DNA from: Ophiura sarsii
Lineage: Eukaryota > Echinodermata > Ophiuroidea > Amphilepidida > Ophiuridae
DNA: 64,000 nt
Assembly: GCA_035610835.1 (NCBI GenBank)
Contig: CM069452.1
Span: 4,492,171-4,556,170 of the forward strand
Direction: 5' to 3'
Part shown: positions 11,437 through 22,624 of the stretch, piece by piece
How the letters are laid out: each line of letters starts with the position of its first letter
How positions within the stretch are numbered: position 1 is the first letter of the stretch
Program-made: the position numbers and the translations under genes
The notes under the pieces: model-generated
Seen by the model: the letters and a program-made list of their open reading frames with translations, nothing else
What the model was told of the DNA's origin: nothing
The model's database searches: none

Positions 11437-12286
11437 TACATGTACATGTATAAAATGTCATTTTTTACAACAACAAAATTCAGTAGTGAACAATGTCTAC
11501 ATAATAGCACATCGAAAGGAGGCCTTTTCAGGTGAAGTCAATTTTGAGTTTTGTATTTGATGTATTAGAGCTTTTTCTCAAAAATGACACCTCATTTATC
11601 AAAACTAATCTAGACATTTCAAATTTTACAATTGAAAAAATCCTTAATATTTTCTGAATTTTTTCATCTATATCAAAATCTAAGAAAGCCCACAGCCACA
11701 AAGTCACCCCTTTCGATGTGCTGCATATTTGTTTTTCACTTTGGTGGGAGAAAAAAATCGTGTTCCCCCTTAGTTAATCAAACAAATTCGTGTTCCCCCC
11801 TGGTCCACAGATTTTTTGTTGGTGTTCCCCTCTTAATTCCCCCACCCCGCCCCCTGGCGTAAATAATGAACATTCCCTTATGTGATCTTTTCCAGGGGGC
11901 ACCCTTTATCCACGATTTCTTTTAGAAAGTAGATCTTCTTACAGATTTACATTTCTGATCATAAATCATAAATATATCCTGAGTAACAAAGAGATACGAT
12001 TCATCATAAAGCATAAATATATCCTGAGTAACAAAAAGATACGATTCCTAATTACTTTAATCATGGTTTCAAGGGGTTGAAAATAGATTGTTTGCTAGCG
12101 AACAGTGTACTTTTACTCTATTTTTCACTCAAAAAAACATGATTTTGAAGTAAATAGGAATCGTATCGCTCTGTAACTCAGAATACTATTCATTATTTAT
12201 GATCAGAAATGTAAATCTGCAAGAAAATCTACCAACTTTTTTTCGAGGATTGAGGGCGTCCCCTGGAAAAGAACACATACCTTTAA

Positions 12287-12372
12287 AGTGGCACTAAGAG
12301 ATGTGTTGGAGTCTGCGCCCTCAATTATGATAAAAACTGGGATTGGTATATTTTTACAATTATTTTTTTGAT
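12287..12372. mobile_element. MITE family Q, left-end fragment
   Basis: AGTGGCACTAAGAGATGTGT and the following TCAATTATGATAAAAACTGG match the left end of the copy at 29092. The TTAA at 12283-12286 is shared with the preceding family A copy. The family Q sequence stops where the palindrome cluster begins. Confidence 0.6.
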
Positions 12373-13030
12373 GAAAAAACATTGTTTATCGATAAACTAT
12401 ATCAACTGTTTGTTGAGCAGTTTTGAAAAATTATGTTTATCGATAAACACGTTTTTTCGGTCGATAGTTGTTTTTCGATTGAAAAAGAGTGTTTATCAAA
12501 AAATTGTTTTTATCAATGTTTCGCGATCGAAAAACATTGTGTTATTTTATAAACTTTGTTTTTTAAACATAGTTTATCGATAAACAATGTTTTTTGATTC
12601 AAAAATTTGAAAAAAATGTTAATCTCAATAAACAGTGTTTATCAGTCGGAAAACAATATTTTTCAATCGAAACATATTGTTTTTCAATTTGATAAACATT
12701 GTTTATAGTTTCGAATAGAAAAACATAGTTTATCGATAAACAATATTTTTTGATTGAAAAACATTGTTTTTCAATTTGATAAACTGAGTTATTGATTAAC
12801 ATTGTTTTTCGAGCAAACAATGTTTATCTCGATAAACAGTGTTTATCGGCAATAAATACTGTTTATCGATTTATTATACATTGAGCTTACTTTCGATTGA
12901 TAAACTGAGGCTTTCGACTGATAAACTGAGTTTATCGAGATTCGAGCGAAAAACTATGTTCATTGATAAACTGTTTACATAAACATTTGTTTTTCGATCG
13001 AAAACAGTGTTTAATGTTTATCTCGAAAAA
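12373..13030. repeat. Cluster of GTTTATCGATAAAC-type palindromes
   Basis: About 650 bp consist of short diverged units built on TGTTTATCGATAAACA and TGTTTTTCGATCGAAAAACA, most of them self-complementary and about 20-30 bp apart. AAACA/TGTTT half-sites occur on both strands, so the open frames seen in either direction are by-products. It is not a clean tandem array: spacing and half-site pairing vary. Origin unknown. Confidence 0.75.
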
Positions 13031-13082
13031 GAAAGAATGAAGATAGCATCACGTTGCATAAACTGAAGAAAGTAATCCTATG

Positions 13083-16000
13083 TGCATACTGTCTACTGAA
13101 GATAGAATCATAGTCACACTGTCTACTGAAGATAGCATTGCTAGGCATACTGTCTACTGAAGATAGAATCGCTAGTCACACTGTCTACTGAAGATAGCAC
13201 CGCTAGTCACACTGTCTAGTCTACTGAAGATAGCATCGCTAGTCACACTGTCTACTGAAGATAGCATCGCTAGGCATACTGTCTACTGAAGATAGAATCG
13301 CTAGTCACACTGTCTACTGAAGATAGCATCGCTAGTCACACTGTCTACTGAAGATAGCATCGTTAGGCATACTGTCTACTGAAGATAGCACCGCTAGTCA
13401 CACTGTCTACTGAAGATAGCATCGCTAGTCACACTGTCTGCTGAAGATAGCATCGCTAGGCATACTGTCTACTGAAGATAGAATCGCTAGTCACACTGTC
13501 TACTGAAGATAGCACCGCTAGTCACACTGTCTACTGAAGATAGCATCGCTAGTCACACTGTCTGCTGAAGATAGCATCGCTAGGCATACTTTGTACTGAA
13601 GATAGCATCGCTAGGCATACTTTGTACTGAAGATAGCATCGCTAGTCACACTGCCTACTGAAGATAACATCGCTAGTCACACTGTCTACTGAAGATAGCA
13701 TCGCTAGTCACACTGTCTACTGAAGATAGCATCGCTAGGCATACTGTCTACTGAAGATAGCATCGCTAGTCACACTGTCTACTGAAGATATCATCGCTAG
13801 TCACACTGTCTACTGAAGATAGCATCGCTAGTCACACTGTCTACTGAAGATAGCATCGCTAGTCACACTGTCTGCTGAAGATAGCATCGCTAGGCATACT
13901 TTGTACTGAAGATAGCATCGCTAGGCATACTTTGTACTGAAGATAGCATCGCTAGTCACACTGTCTACTGAAGATAACATCCCTAGTCACACTGTCTACT
14001 GAAGATAGCATCGCTAGTCACACTGTCTACTGAAGATATCATCGCTAGTCACACTGTCTACTGAAGATAGCATCGCTAGTCACACTGTCTGCTGAAGATA
14101 GCATCGCTAGGCATACTGTCTACTGAAGATAGCATCGCTAGTCACACAGTCTACTGAAGATATCATCGCTAGTCACACTGTCTACTGAAGATAGCATCGC
14201 TAGTCACACTGTCTACTGAAAATAGCATCGCTAGTCACACTGTCTACTGATATCATCGCTAGTCACACTGTCTATTGAAGATAACATCCTTATCTACCTG
14301 TCTTCTGAAGGTAGCATCGCTAGTCACACTGTCTACTGAAGATATCATCGCTAGTCACACTGTCTACTGAAGATAGCATCGCTAGTCACACTGTCTACTG
14401 AAGATAGCATCGCTAGTCACACTGTCTACTGATAGCATCGCTAGTCACACTGTCTACTGAAGATAGCATCGCTAGTCACACTGTCTACTGAAGATAGCAT
14501 CGCTAGTCACACTGTCTACTGAAGATATCATCGCTAGTCACACTGTCTACTGAAGATAGCATCGCTAGTCACACTGTCTACTGAAGATAGCATCGCTAGT
14601 CACAATGTCTACTGAAGATAGCATCATAGTCACACTGTCTACTGAAGATAGCATCATAGTCACACTGTCTACTGAAGATAGAATCGCTAGTCACACTGTC
14701 TACTGAAGATAGCATCGCTAGTCACACTGTCTACTGAAGATAGCATCGCTAGGCATACTGTCTACTGAAGATAGCATCGCTAGTCACAATGTCTACTGAA
14801 GATAGCATCATAGTCACACTGTCTACTGAAGATAGCATCATAGTCACACTGTCTACTGAAGATAGAATCGCTAGTCACACTGTCTACTGAAGATAGCATC
14901 GCTAGTCACACTGTCTACTGAAGATAGCATCGCTAGTCACACTGTCTACTGAAGATAGCATCGCTAGTCACACTATCTGCTGAAGATAGCATCGCTAGGC
15001 ATACTTTGTACTGAAGATAGCATCGCTAGTCACACTGTCTACTGAAGATAACATCACTAGTCACACTGTCTACTGAAGATAGCATTGCTAGTCACACTGT
15101 CTACTGAAGATAGCATCGCTAGTCACACTGTCTACTGAAGGTAGCATCGCTAGTCACACTGTCTACTGAAGATAGCATTGCTAGGCACATTGTCTACTGA
15201 AGATAGCAGCGCTAGTCACACTGTCTACTGAAGATAGCATCGCTAGGCATACTGTCTACTGAAGATTGCATCGCTAGTCACACTGTCTACTGAAGATAGC
15301 ATCGCTAGGCATACTGTCTATTGAAGATAGCATCGCTAGTCACACTGTCTACTGAAGATAGCATCGCTAGTCACACTGTCTACTGAAGATAGCATCGCTA
15401 GGCATACTGTCTACTGAAGATAGCATCGCTAGGCATACTTTCTACTGAAGATAGCATCGCTAGTCATACTTTCTACTGAAGATAGCATCGCTAGTCATAC
15501 TGTCTACTGAAGATAGCATCGCTAGTCACAGTCTACTGAAGATAGCATCGCTAGGCATACTGTCTACTGAAGATAGCATCACTAGTCACACTGTCTACTG
15601 AAGATAGCATCGCTAGTCACATTGTCTACTGAAGATAGCATCGCTAGGCATACTGTCTACTGAAGATAGCATCACTAGTCACACTGTCTACTGAAGATAG
15701 CATCGCTAGTCACACTGTCTACTGAAGATAGCATTGCTAGGCATACTGTCTACTGAAGATAGTATCGCTAGTCACACTGTCTACTGAAGATAGCATCGCT
15801 AGGCATACTGTCTACTGAAGATAGCATTACTAGTCACACTGTCTACTGAAGATAGCATTGCTAGTCACACTGTCTACTGAAGATAGCATCGCTAGTCACA
15901 CTGTCTACTGAAGGTAGCATCGCTAGTCACACTGTCTACTGAAGATAGCATTGCTAGTCACACTGTCTACTGAAGATAGCATCGCTAGGCATACTGTCTA

Positions 16001-16377
16001 CTGAAGATAGCATCGCTAGTCACACTGACTACTGAAGATAGCATCGCTAGTCACTATTTACTGAAGATAGCATCGCTAGGCATACTGTCTACTGAAGATA
16101 GCAGCGCTAGTCACACTGTCTACTGAAGATAGCATCGCTAGGCATACTGTCTACTGAAGATAGCATCGCTAGTCACACTCTACTGAAGATAGCATCGTTA
16201 GGCATACTGTCTACTGAAGATAGCATCGCTAGTCACACTGTCTACTGAAGATAGCATCGCTAGGCATACTGTCTACTGAAGATAGCATCGCTAGTCACAC
16301 TGTCTACTGAAGATAGCATCGCTAGTCACACTGTCTACTGAAGATAGCATCCTTATCTACCTGTCTTCTGAAGGTAG
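13083..16377. repeat. 31-bp satellite array, about 106 units
   Basis: The unit is GATAGCATCGCTAGTCACAC plus TGTCTACTGAA, 31 bp. The main variant replaces TAGTCACAC with TAGGCATAC. Blocks of variants recur at multiples of 31 bp. For example, TGTCTGCTGAAG followed by two TTTGTACTGAAG units appears at 13561 and again about 308 bp later, showing higher-order repeats. A divergent unit containing CATCCTTATCTACCTGTCTT occurs internally near 14285 and at the right edge near 16350. A unit of 31 bp cannot hold a reading frame; all frames stop quickly. Confidence 0.95.
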
Positions 16378-17140
16378 TTATGTTTAGTATTCTTTGGTAG
16401 TGTCACAATATTGAGATTACATTCATAAAATGTACCAATAGGGTTCTATAAGTGAACCACTATTTGATTAAGATGGTGGTAAATATCAGTGGATACAACA
16501 CCTAATTCCAAGTTAAAGTATGTAACTCATCACTTTATAACACACCAGTTGTAGCCAGAATTGAAAATTAAGATTTAAAATTCATGTTAAAAAGCTATTT
16601 TTAGCATATAAAATGACACCCTAATTATAAAATTTGACTTGGATCATAGCTTTTATTCAGCTGTAAGGGTTTTCAAAAATAAAGTTTGCAGACAATTGGT
16701 CTGTTGGGTCACATTATAACAGGAAAGATTTCCAATTTCAGAATATTTAAAAAAATATATAATTTTTCTTTTGAAATCAGGAGGTGGAGGAGAGATGAAA
16801 GGTAGATGGAGAATGGGAGAGGAAGGGGGGGGGGGGAGAAGGTGAATGGGTGACAAGATTGAGTATCTTCACATTTGTTTCATGTTTTTCTTTTAAAAAA
16901 TGAGTAGTAAATAACAAGAGCAATTATATTACATTTCAACAATATACAAGTTTATTGTCCATATTATGGAATACAATATTGTGTACAAATCCAATACTGA
17001 AAATTCTCAATAATTCTTCCATCATGTTTTATAAACAAGTAGATAGATTACATTCACTATTGTGACAAAACACATTACATTGCGATATTCAACAAACATA
17101 TTTTATATACTGACAGTGTTGGTATCTTTTAGGTTTAAAG
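16378..17140. other. Stretch without recognised gene after the satellite
   Basis: AT-rich, with a G run at 16826-16836 inside a purine-rich strand. No supported feature. Confidence 0.4.
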
Positions 17141-17750
17141 TGACGCCCGGGTGCTCAGTGGTCATTACAAGAGGGGTATCAGGCGTGTCCAAGAAATCAC
17201 GTAATTAGGGTAGTTTGCAAGCTGAGGCACGTTAGGTACGTTACGTAACGTGAATAGGGTATCAAAACAAGCAAAATTAAGAAAAGGGTATACTTTGGCT
17301 TACGTATTAATTTTAGGGTCCTTATTTGCTCCATGAGGATTATAAATAGCCATGATACATGGGCAAGATATATTTCTCAAATTGTATCCTTCGCAAGTGA
17401 TCTGATAAATCAGCTCGGCATTTGTTTCATAATACTTTTAGCTTATTAGGGAAGGAAAAAAGGATTAGAAATGTGTCATACGCGGTTAGAGGTTTAAACT
17501 ATACAAATTATACTTGCTTAGGGTATCAAAATATTTTGAGTACTTGTTTAGGTATCAACATATTTTGAGTACTTGTTTCGGATATTGGAAATACTATATT
17601 ACTTGCTTAGGGTATGTAAAATAGTGTGCCATACTTTTTTAAGGGGTGCTTTTTCATATTAACATGATTACGTATTTAGGGTACTGTTTCAAAGTCCTTG
17701 GAAGTGCCTTATACCCCCTTGTAAATGTCCACTGAACACCCCGGGAAGTG
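17141..17750. mobile_element. Degenerate MITE, GACGCCCGGGTGCTCAGTGG ends
   Basis: The left end GCCCGGGTGCTCAGTGG...ACAAGAGGGGTAT is mirrored by ATACCCCCTTGTAA...CCACTGAACACCCCGGG at the right. The interior repeats TTAGGGTATCAAAATATTTTG-like segments several times. Confidence 0.6.
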
Positions 17751-17993
17751 ACTCATGTCACCCAGTGTCACACTGCATGGGATCGTATAGCACCTAGTAT
17801 TATAATTGGGTAAATAATGAATTCTGATTTGTATTCACTTTTACCTATACTTAATTGATTAAAGTTTACTCCTAATTTCAATTTAATTACAGCGTGTTTC
17901 ATCCATGTTTTGAGCGCTTAATTTAGGGATGTGCAGCAATTCCTGAGCAACAGCCGGCATTCTTCATATATAGATTGGGTGCATTCACTATAC

Positions 17994-18190
17994 TTTAATC
18001 AGTTCCAAATTGGCGAGAACTATTTGGTTTGTATCTCTCTGCGCGCAAAAGTAATCCAAGCATACGTGCGCAATTATGGTCATATGCCCGTGTTTTTTGC
18101 GCAGTGTACTTTGCCTTCATGCGCGCCCTAGTCCTTCTTATTCATTTGCTGCTGTAAAGAGGCTTCACAAATTTGGAGCTGATTAAAATA
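17994..18190. mobile_element. MITE family AGTTCCAAATTGGC, copy 1
   Basis: TTTAATCAGTTCCAAATTGG at the left is complemented by AAATTTGGAGCTGATTAAA at the right. The interior shares CTCTCTGCGCGCAAAAGTAA with the copies at 22625-22970 and 51896-52130. Confidence 0.65.
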
Positions 18191-18252
18191 CAGAATACAC
18201 GCTGGTGTCACCCAAGTAACGTTATTCATTGTATGTATAGGCAGCGATGGAT

Positions 18253-18594
18253 ATACCCACATGACTTTCCACCCGGGGTTGACTAGGAACTACACACTTT
18301 GTGGACTAACGGTTACCGTCTATGTTCTAACCCAACCTTTAAAAAATAAGTTGAGAAAGTGGTCCTAATGGGAATCGAACCATGGACCTATGCATCGTAA
18401 AGCATGTAAGTCAAACACTACATGTAGACTAGTGAGGGGTGAACTGGCCAAGACATGATTTTAATCGCTCTTATTATTAGGGAATAAAGCTATACTACTG
18501 TTATGATCAGTACATACAATATTATTAATAGAGCTGCGACACACATGCTCGTCAACCCCGGGTGGAAAGCTAGCCATGTGGGTATTTCCACTAC
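18253..18594. mobile_element. MITE with TACCCACATG ends enclosing a tRNA-like segment
   Basis: TACCCACATGACTTTCCACC and its near-complement ending CATGTGGGTA bound 342 bp. The inner arms CCCGGGGTTGAC and GTCAACCCCGGG also pair. On the minus strand, near 18360-18440, the sequence GGTCCATGGTTCGATTCC resembles a tRNA T-arm/B box, with a plausible acceptor-like TTAGGACCAC. The rest does not fold convincingly as a tRNA, so it is a tRNA-derived piece, not a functional gene. Confidence 0.6.
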
Positions 18595-19392
18595 TGCGTA
18601 TGTATAGACGTTATTCTTAATTGGCTCATTTACGTCGAGGAGGGTTTAAGTGAACTGAAAACGAGGCTAACGATTTAGCCAAGATGAGAGTCCAGAGTGC
18701 TGTAGTTTTTCAATGGGGTGAACTTTGCACTAATCATAAAAAAATTCTTCATAGTCTGAGCTGTTCAATATTTGACCTTACTACATTTCGTGAAATTAAC
18801 TTGAACGTATAAACTATTTATTTCCACTAGTTTGAAATGAAATGTTTGCTGGTAACCAACACTATCTAGGAAAATGTAGAATTTCACAGTTCATTACATT
18901 GCAGTCAAAGGACAAAATTGTAATGTTTATCGGAGTACTAATTGCTCTGAGCATGCTCAGTTGGATTGCACTCCCTCTTTTGACGAAAATGCGCAGATTA
19001 AAATTAATGTCTATACTCTGTGTTACCTCAAGTTGTGCGGGGGATGATATCAACATAAAGTGACATGAGTATTGTCATATAATTATTATTTAAAGGGTAC
19101 ACGATCTGGTATCCCAGAGGTCTAAGGTTCAATTTCTGTATGGTCAGTGATTTTTTCACTGACTGTCATTTGTGTTGTGTGGAGAAAACAGAATTCTAAA
19201 TCGGCCGATCACCGATAATTATTTTACATGATCGGTCAATTCAGATACGGATCCCAATATGAACTTTAAGTGCACTATAAAGCCTTTTCAATAACAAACC
19301 ATGGCAGTAAAATTTGTCCCTTAGGTGTTGCTGTGTCAATTAAGTCAATGTTTACAATCATGAACCATAAACAATCGATCTGCCGCTCCACA
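18595..19392. other. Stretch without a recognised gene
   Basis: An open frame at 18842-19063 is mirrored on the other strand and matches nothing I know. A GGTTCAATTTC motif near 19128 is only a weak B-box. Confidence 0.35.
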
Positions 19393-19626
19393 TACACTGA
19401 GCCAAAAAAGAAACTTATAAAAAAAGAAACTTATACAATTTCAACAGATCACCAAATAATATTCTGTGCATGAAAATGTACCAAATTTGGATACAATATT
19501 ACTGCAATGTATCGCTTCAAATGGCAGTCAATAACCAATTGTTTGCTTCAATGACACAAGAGAAATGTGCACTGCCCCTATGGTGATCTGTTAAAATTTT
19601 ATAAGTTTCTTTTTTGGCTCAGTGTA
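19393..19626. mobile_element. 234-bp MITE with Tc1/mariner-like ends
   Basis: TACACTGAGCCAAAAAAGAA and TTCTTTTTTGGCTCAGTGTA are perfect inverted termini, each beginning or ending in TA. CACTGAG-type ends and TA targets are usual for Tc1/mariner derivatives. Confidence 0.75.
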
Positions 19627-20478
19627 GTTTGCACACGGCACGCCAGGAAATCTACGCCGTCACGTACGACTGCTGCCATCTGATAAGATGGTACCGTCAA
19701 TTTCAATTGGACTAATTGTACAGAAAAAACATCAAGAACACGGTTCCCCAATGATAAATTGCATGAGACACTTAATGTATATAATATATAATAACCATAA
19801 ACCCAAAAGTTAGAATCCGGATTATTCAATATTCTTGAACTAAATTCCATTTTGCAAATAAAAGTGAACTAAATTGCTTAGCCAATAAGATTAGTTGTTT
19901 GATGTCGTCTTTAACAGATAATCTATGCATAGTTCAAAGGTAACTGTCACTATGGGTTTTCCCCCATGAATGTCATCCACTCATCACCACCCACGTACAT
20001 GCACAGTTATAACGCTAACTCAATTAATTAAATACAGTCTTTATTACATTAAAGGAGGGGTCCTGCATGCACCAACATTTTATGTTAGAAAAATACTTAT
20101 CAAGGCCAAATCAAGTAGCTATAGATTAAAACATCATACCTATGACAAAAACGAATAAAAACTGCCATCTCTCAACATCGAAAGTCCTGGTGTCGATGAA
20201 TTCATAGTTATACAATCCACGGATAGCATGTGGCATCTTTGAACTTTTAACCAGAAAAAAGTATCGCAATTTTGCACTAGACTCGCAGCAGACATTATTA
20301 TATTGTGAAGCTATATGTAAAATTTGATGATTGATGGTAAATTGTGTGTAGTACAGGGAGTTGTTGATATTATCATGATTTGCTTATTCTGGCTTAAAAA
20401 GCAACAACCAGGGAAGTACAAAAGTTGTAAGCATCTGTTGTGTGAATTACTGAATTCATGTTCAGAAACCATCCTTAA

Positions 20479-20840
20479 AGGTAGATGATCCGATTGCTGG
20501 CCCGATTTTCAACTTGATGTTTTCTATTTTACATGAAAGGTCATCCCTAAAATTGTCACATTCCAAAGTTTGAGTTGCATAACTCCAATGGTTCTATTTT
20601 TAGAAGCACAAGGTCACAAAACATTTGCTCATTGAGTTGTACACAAACTGGTTGGTGGTTAACCACCTTTGACAGTAATTCACCACATTTTAGCCTATAA
20701 TTTCTAAATGGAACATATCTGGCCCCTAAGATTTTACAGACATAATGAGAAAAATATGGGGTTTAATTTCTTCTGATATCAAAATATCTTGATGTGAAAA
20801 AAAAGTCATAGCCCCAAAAAAGTGATCGGAACATATACCT
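20479..20840. mobile_element. MITE family B, copy 1
   Basis: AGGTAGATGATCCGATTG at the left and GTGATCGGAACATATACCT at the right are loosely inverted. TTAA lies on both sides (20475-20478, 20841-20844). The body matches 23148-23484 and, reversed, 48318-48662. Confidence 0.75.
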
Positions 20841-21169
20841 TTAATACAGATTCTCAAAGAAGAAAACAATGACCCTTCGGCAACAAAAACCCACCCTGTT
20901 CTACAGGCCTGACTGATACCAATTGTTTTTAGAAAATTGGAAAAAAATCTCATGTGCAAATGAAAACTGACTCATCCTGTTTTTGGCTTGTCAAAAAACA
21001 GCAATTTTCTTACAGATTTAAAACAAATTTATGGTCATATTGAATAAAAAAATAAAGAAAAAAAGCCTATACTGAGCGATGTGAGAGGTCTGTTTGCCTG
21101 TAGAACAGAATTTGTTTTTTGGTTGCCTTATAAAGGATTTTGCTTGACAAGTTAATACCTTAACACTTT

Positions 21170-21406
21170 CCACGCGGCAGGCGGCTGCAGACGACATTCC
21201 AAAATTTCACAAAATGTTTAAAAAATGTAAAAATTATTGAATTTCATTAACATATTTAGAATCATCATGAGAAATGCATTGACATAAGTACAAACATGCC
21301 TAGTATTAGGTCAGTAATCCTTGAGATAGACTTTGAAAATTGTGAAAGGTTTCTGGAAAATCTGTTTTGTATATGGTAAAAATAATAGCCGCGTGGAAAG
21401 TGTTAA
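21170..21406. mobile_element. MITE family D, copy 2 (intact)
   Basis: It is bounded by TTAACACTTTCCACGCGGC and GCCGCGTGGAAAGTGTTAA. 237 bp, no ORF. It lies just downstream of the DET1 3' end. Confidence 0.8.
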
Positions 21407-21489
21407 CAGGGATAACCCCTCGAGATTTCAACATTGCCAATTTCACCTTTTGGATGTGTTTTCTTCCCAGTCCTTCAATTTGATATCAG

Positions 21490-21495
21490 TTTATT
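21490..21495 (-). terminator. Poly(A) signal for DET1
   Basis: TTTATT on the plus strand reads AATAAA on the minus strand, 73 bp after the DET1 stop codon. It implies a short 3' untranslated region. It is the nearest canonical hexamer I found. Confidence 0.5.
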
Positions 21496-21567
21496 AAAAG
21501 ACAGTAACTCAATAGAGGTTCTACAAGACTCGGTCTACATACAGCCCCAGACAGGGCAGGTAGCGTT

Positions 21568-21787
21568 CTACCTCCTACTTGACTTAATAGGTGGTGCTCC
21601 AACAGGTTGATGTCTCACATGGAAATTCACCACATATTCTGTGTTGGTACGTTGAACTGAGATGGCAAACGGTTCATACGGATGAAAGGTGAAAGCTACC
21701 AGTTTCCGGGCAACAGGTGGCGTCGGACGACCTACGACCCCTGCGTGAATCTTGAACTTCAGTATTCCAGAATCACGGGAATAGAAC
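21568..21787 (-). CDS. DET1: DET1 homologue, terminal coding exon
   Basis: Exon 2 encodes the last 72 residues of DET1. It follows a ...CTTTCAG acceptor and completes the codon split after exon 1 (AG|G, Arg). It reads [13 protein letters not shown], then [20 protein letters not shown], then [20 protein letters not shown], and closes with a short basic tail before TAG at 21568-21570. This matches the conserved C-terminus of animal DET1. The frame, splice phase and protein continuity all agree. The last dozen residues ([13 protein letters not shown]) are unlike the vertebrate tail. Confidence 0.9.
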
Positions 21788-21969
21788 CTGAAAGTACATG
21801 TAGATAAATGTTGAAATATGTAAATTGTTTTTTTTAATTTAAATTTTCAAAATGTATACCTCATATTTTTTGGTGTCGTTAATTGTCATATCCTTTACTT
21901 TCAAACCACAAGTATGTTGTATAGATTTGAGTTAAATTGGTAACTCGAGTCAAAAAAATTCTTGTGTCC

Positions 21970-22155
21970 AATCAACTATAATCTATTTATCCATCACGAG
22001 ACAGTGACGTAACTGAGTATCCTGCTAAACTTGCCTACTTGTTGCGCTGGCGTATACACACAAGCGTAGAAAGACGGCAGATACATACGTGTGCTTAAAT
22101 GCTGCACCAGTCAAGTTACGTCACTGCTGTCCAAAGAAGACAAATAGAGTATACG
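21970..22155. mobile_element. MITE with GACAGTGACGTAACT ends, copy 1
   Basis: ACAGTGACGTAACT at the left and AAGTTACGTCACTGCTGTCC at the right form an inverted pair, with CTATTT/AAATAG further out. The relative at about 40905-41105 has the same ends. Confidence 0.6.
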
Positions 22156-22170
22156 ATGGTTTCTTTTATG

Positions 22171-22403
22171 CAGGGGTAGAATTTTTTCTTAGTCCAAAAC
22201 AGGACCTTAGATGACTGGTATTTGACCTTAGTCAACAAACATGCCAAATTTGGAAGTTGTGCAAGCTTATAGCCTTATTCTTGATATTAATTTCGCGAAA
22301 ATCCATGGATTCTCAAAATTGGCAAGAATCCATGGATTCTCACAAAATCCTTCCGTAAGGATCTTAACGGATTTGCGCGGTTGGTTACGAAATTCTACCC
22401 CTG
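22171..22403. mobile_element. hAT-like MITE, CAGGGGTAGAAT ends, copy 1
   Basis: CAGGGGTAGAATTT and GAAATTCTACCCCTG are inverted termini. The interior (AGGACCTTAGATGACTGG, ATCCATGGATTCTC) matches the reversed copy at 39692-40007. CAGGGG termini are common in hAT derivatives. Confidence 0.7.
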
Positions 22404-22624
22404 TTATTGATCAAATACATCTTGGTTGGTGTAATCAAGGACGAGAAACAAAGACAATTGAATTAATTTAACTTTTCTCGATCACAAAATATAAATCTGA
22501 ATGGCTATTTTTGATTTCCCTGAAAATATTACTAACCTGGTTTTATGGTGCATCCTTGGTGTTAGATATTCATAAATTTGGGTAGTGTAGAGCCTCATCA
22601 AGGCAAGGAATAAATACTTCTAAA

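Larger units (their letters stand above)
8703..11877. mobile_element. 3.17-kb TTA-type element, copy 2, non-coding derivative
   Basis: The ends GGGAGTGTTCATTATTTACG and CGTAAATAATGAACATTCCC match those of the element at 1473-4634, with TTA on both sides (8700-8702, 11878-11880). Internal stretches are homologous to copy 1, for example GAGTTTGGTCGCAAAC at 9344 against 4200 and TGTGTCTTGTATTCAG at 9583 against 4349. The region matching the 329-codon ORF is absent. Three younger repeats sit inside it: family P at 9371, and MITEs at 9641 and 10632. Confidence 0.75.
8693..12282. mobile_element. Fold-back MITE family A, copy 5, split by a second 3.17-kb element
   Basis: TTAA (8689-8692) precedes AGGCATATTA, then the 3.17-kb element. 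The MITE resumes at 11878 with TTATGTGATCTTTTCC and ends at 12282 before TTAA (12283-12286). The right part contains an additional direct duplication of the ATCATAAA...GATACGATTC arm near 11960-12040. Confidence 0.75.

Noticed and set aside
12368..12820. Open frames of 71-73 codons on both strands in the palindrome cluster
   Set aside because: They follow from self-complementary TTTATCGATAAA units and have no protein character.
13083..16377. Regularly repeated short units that might suggest a CRISPR array
   Set aside because: Units are contiguous with no unique spacers, there are no cas genes, and the DNA is eukaryotic; it is a satellite.
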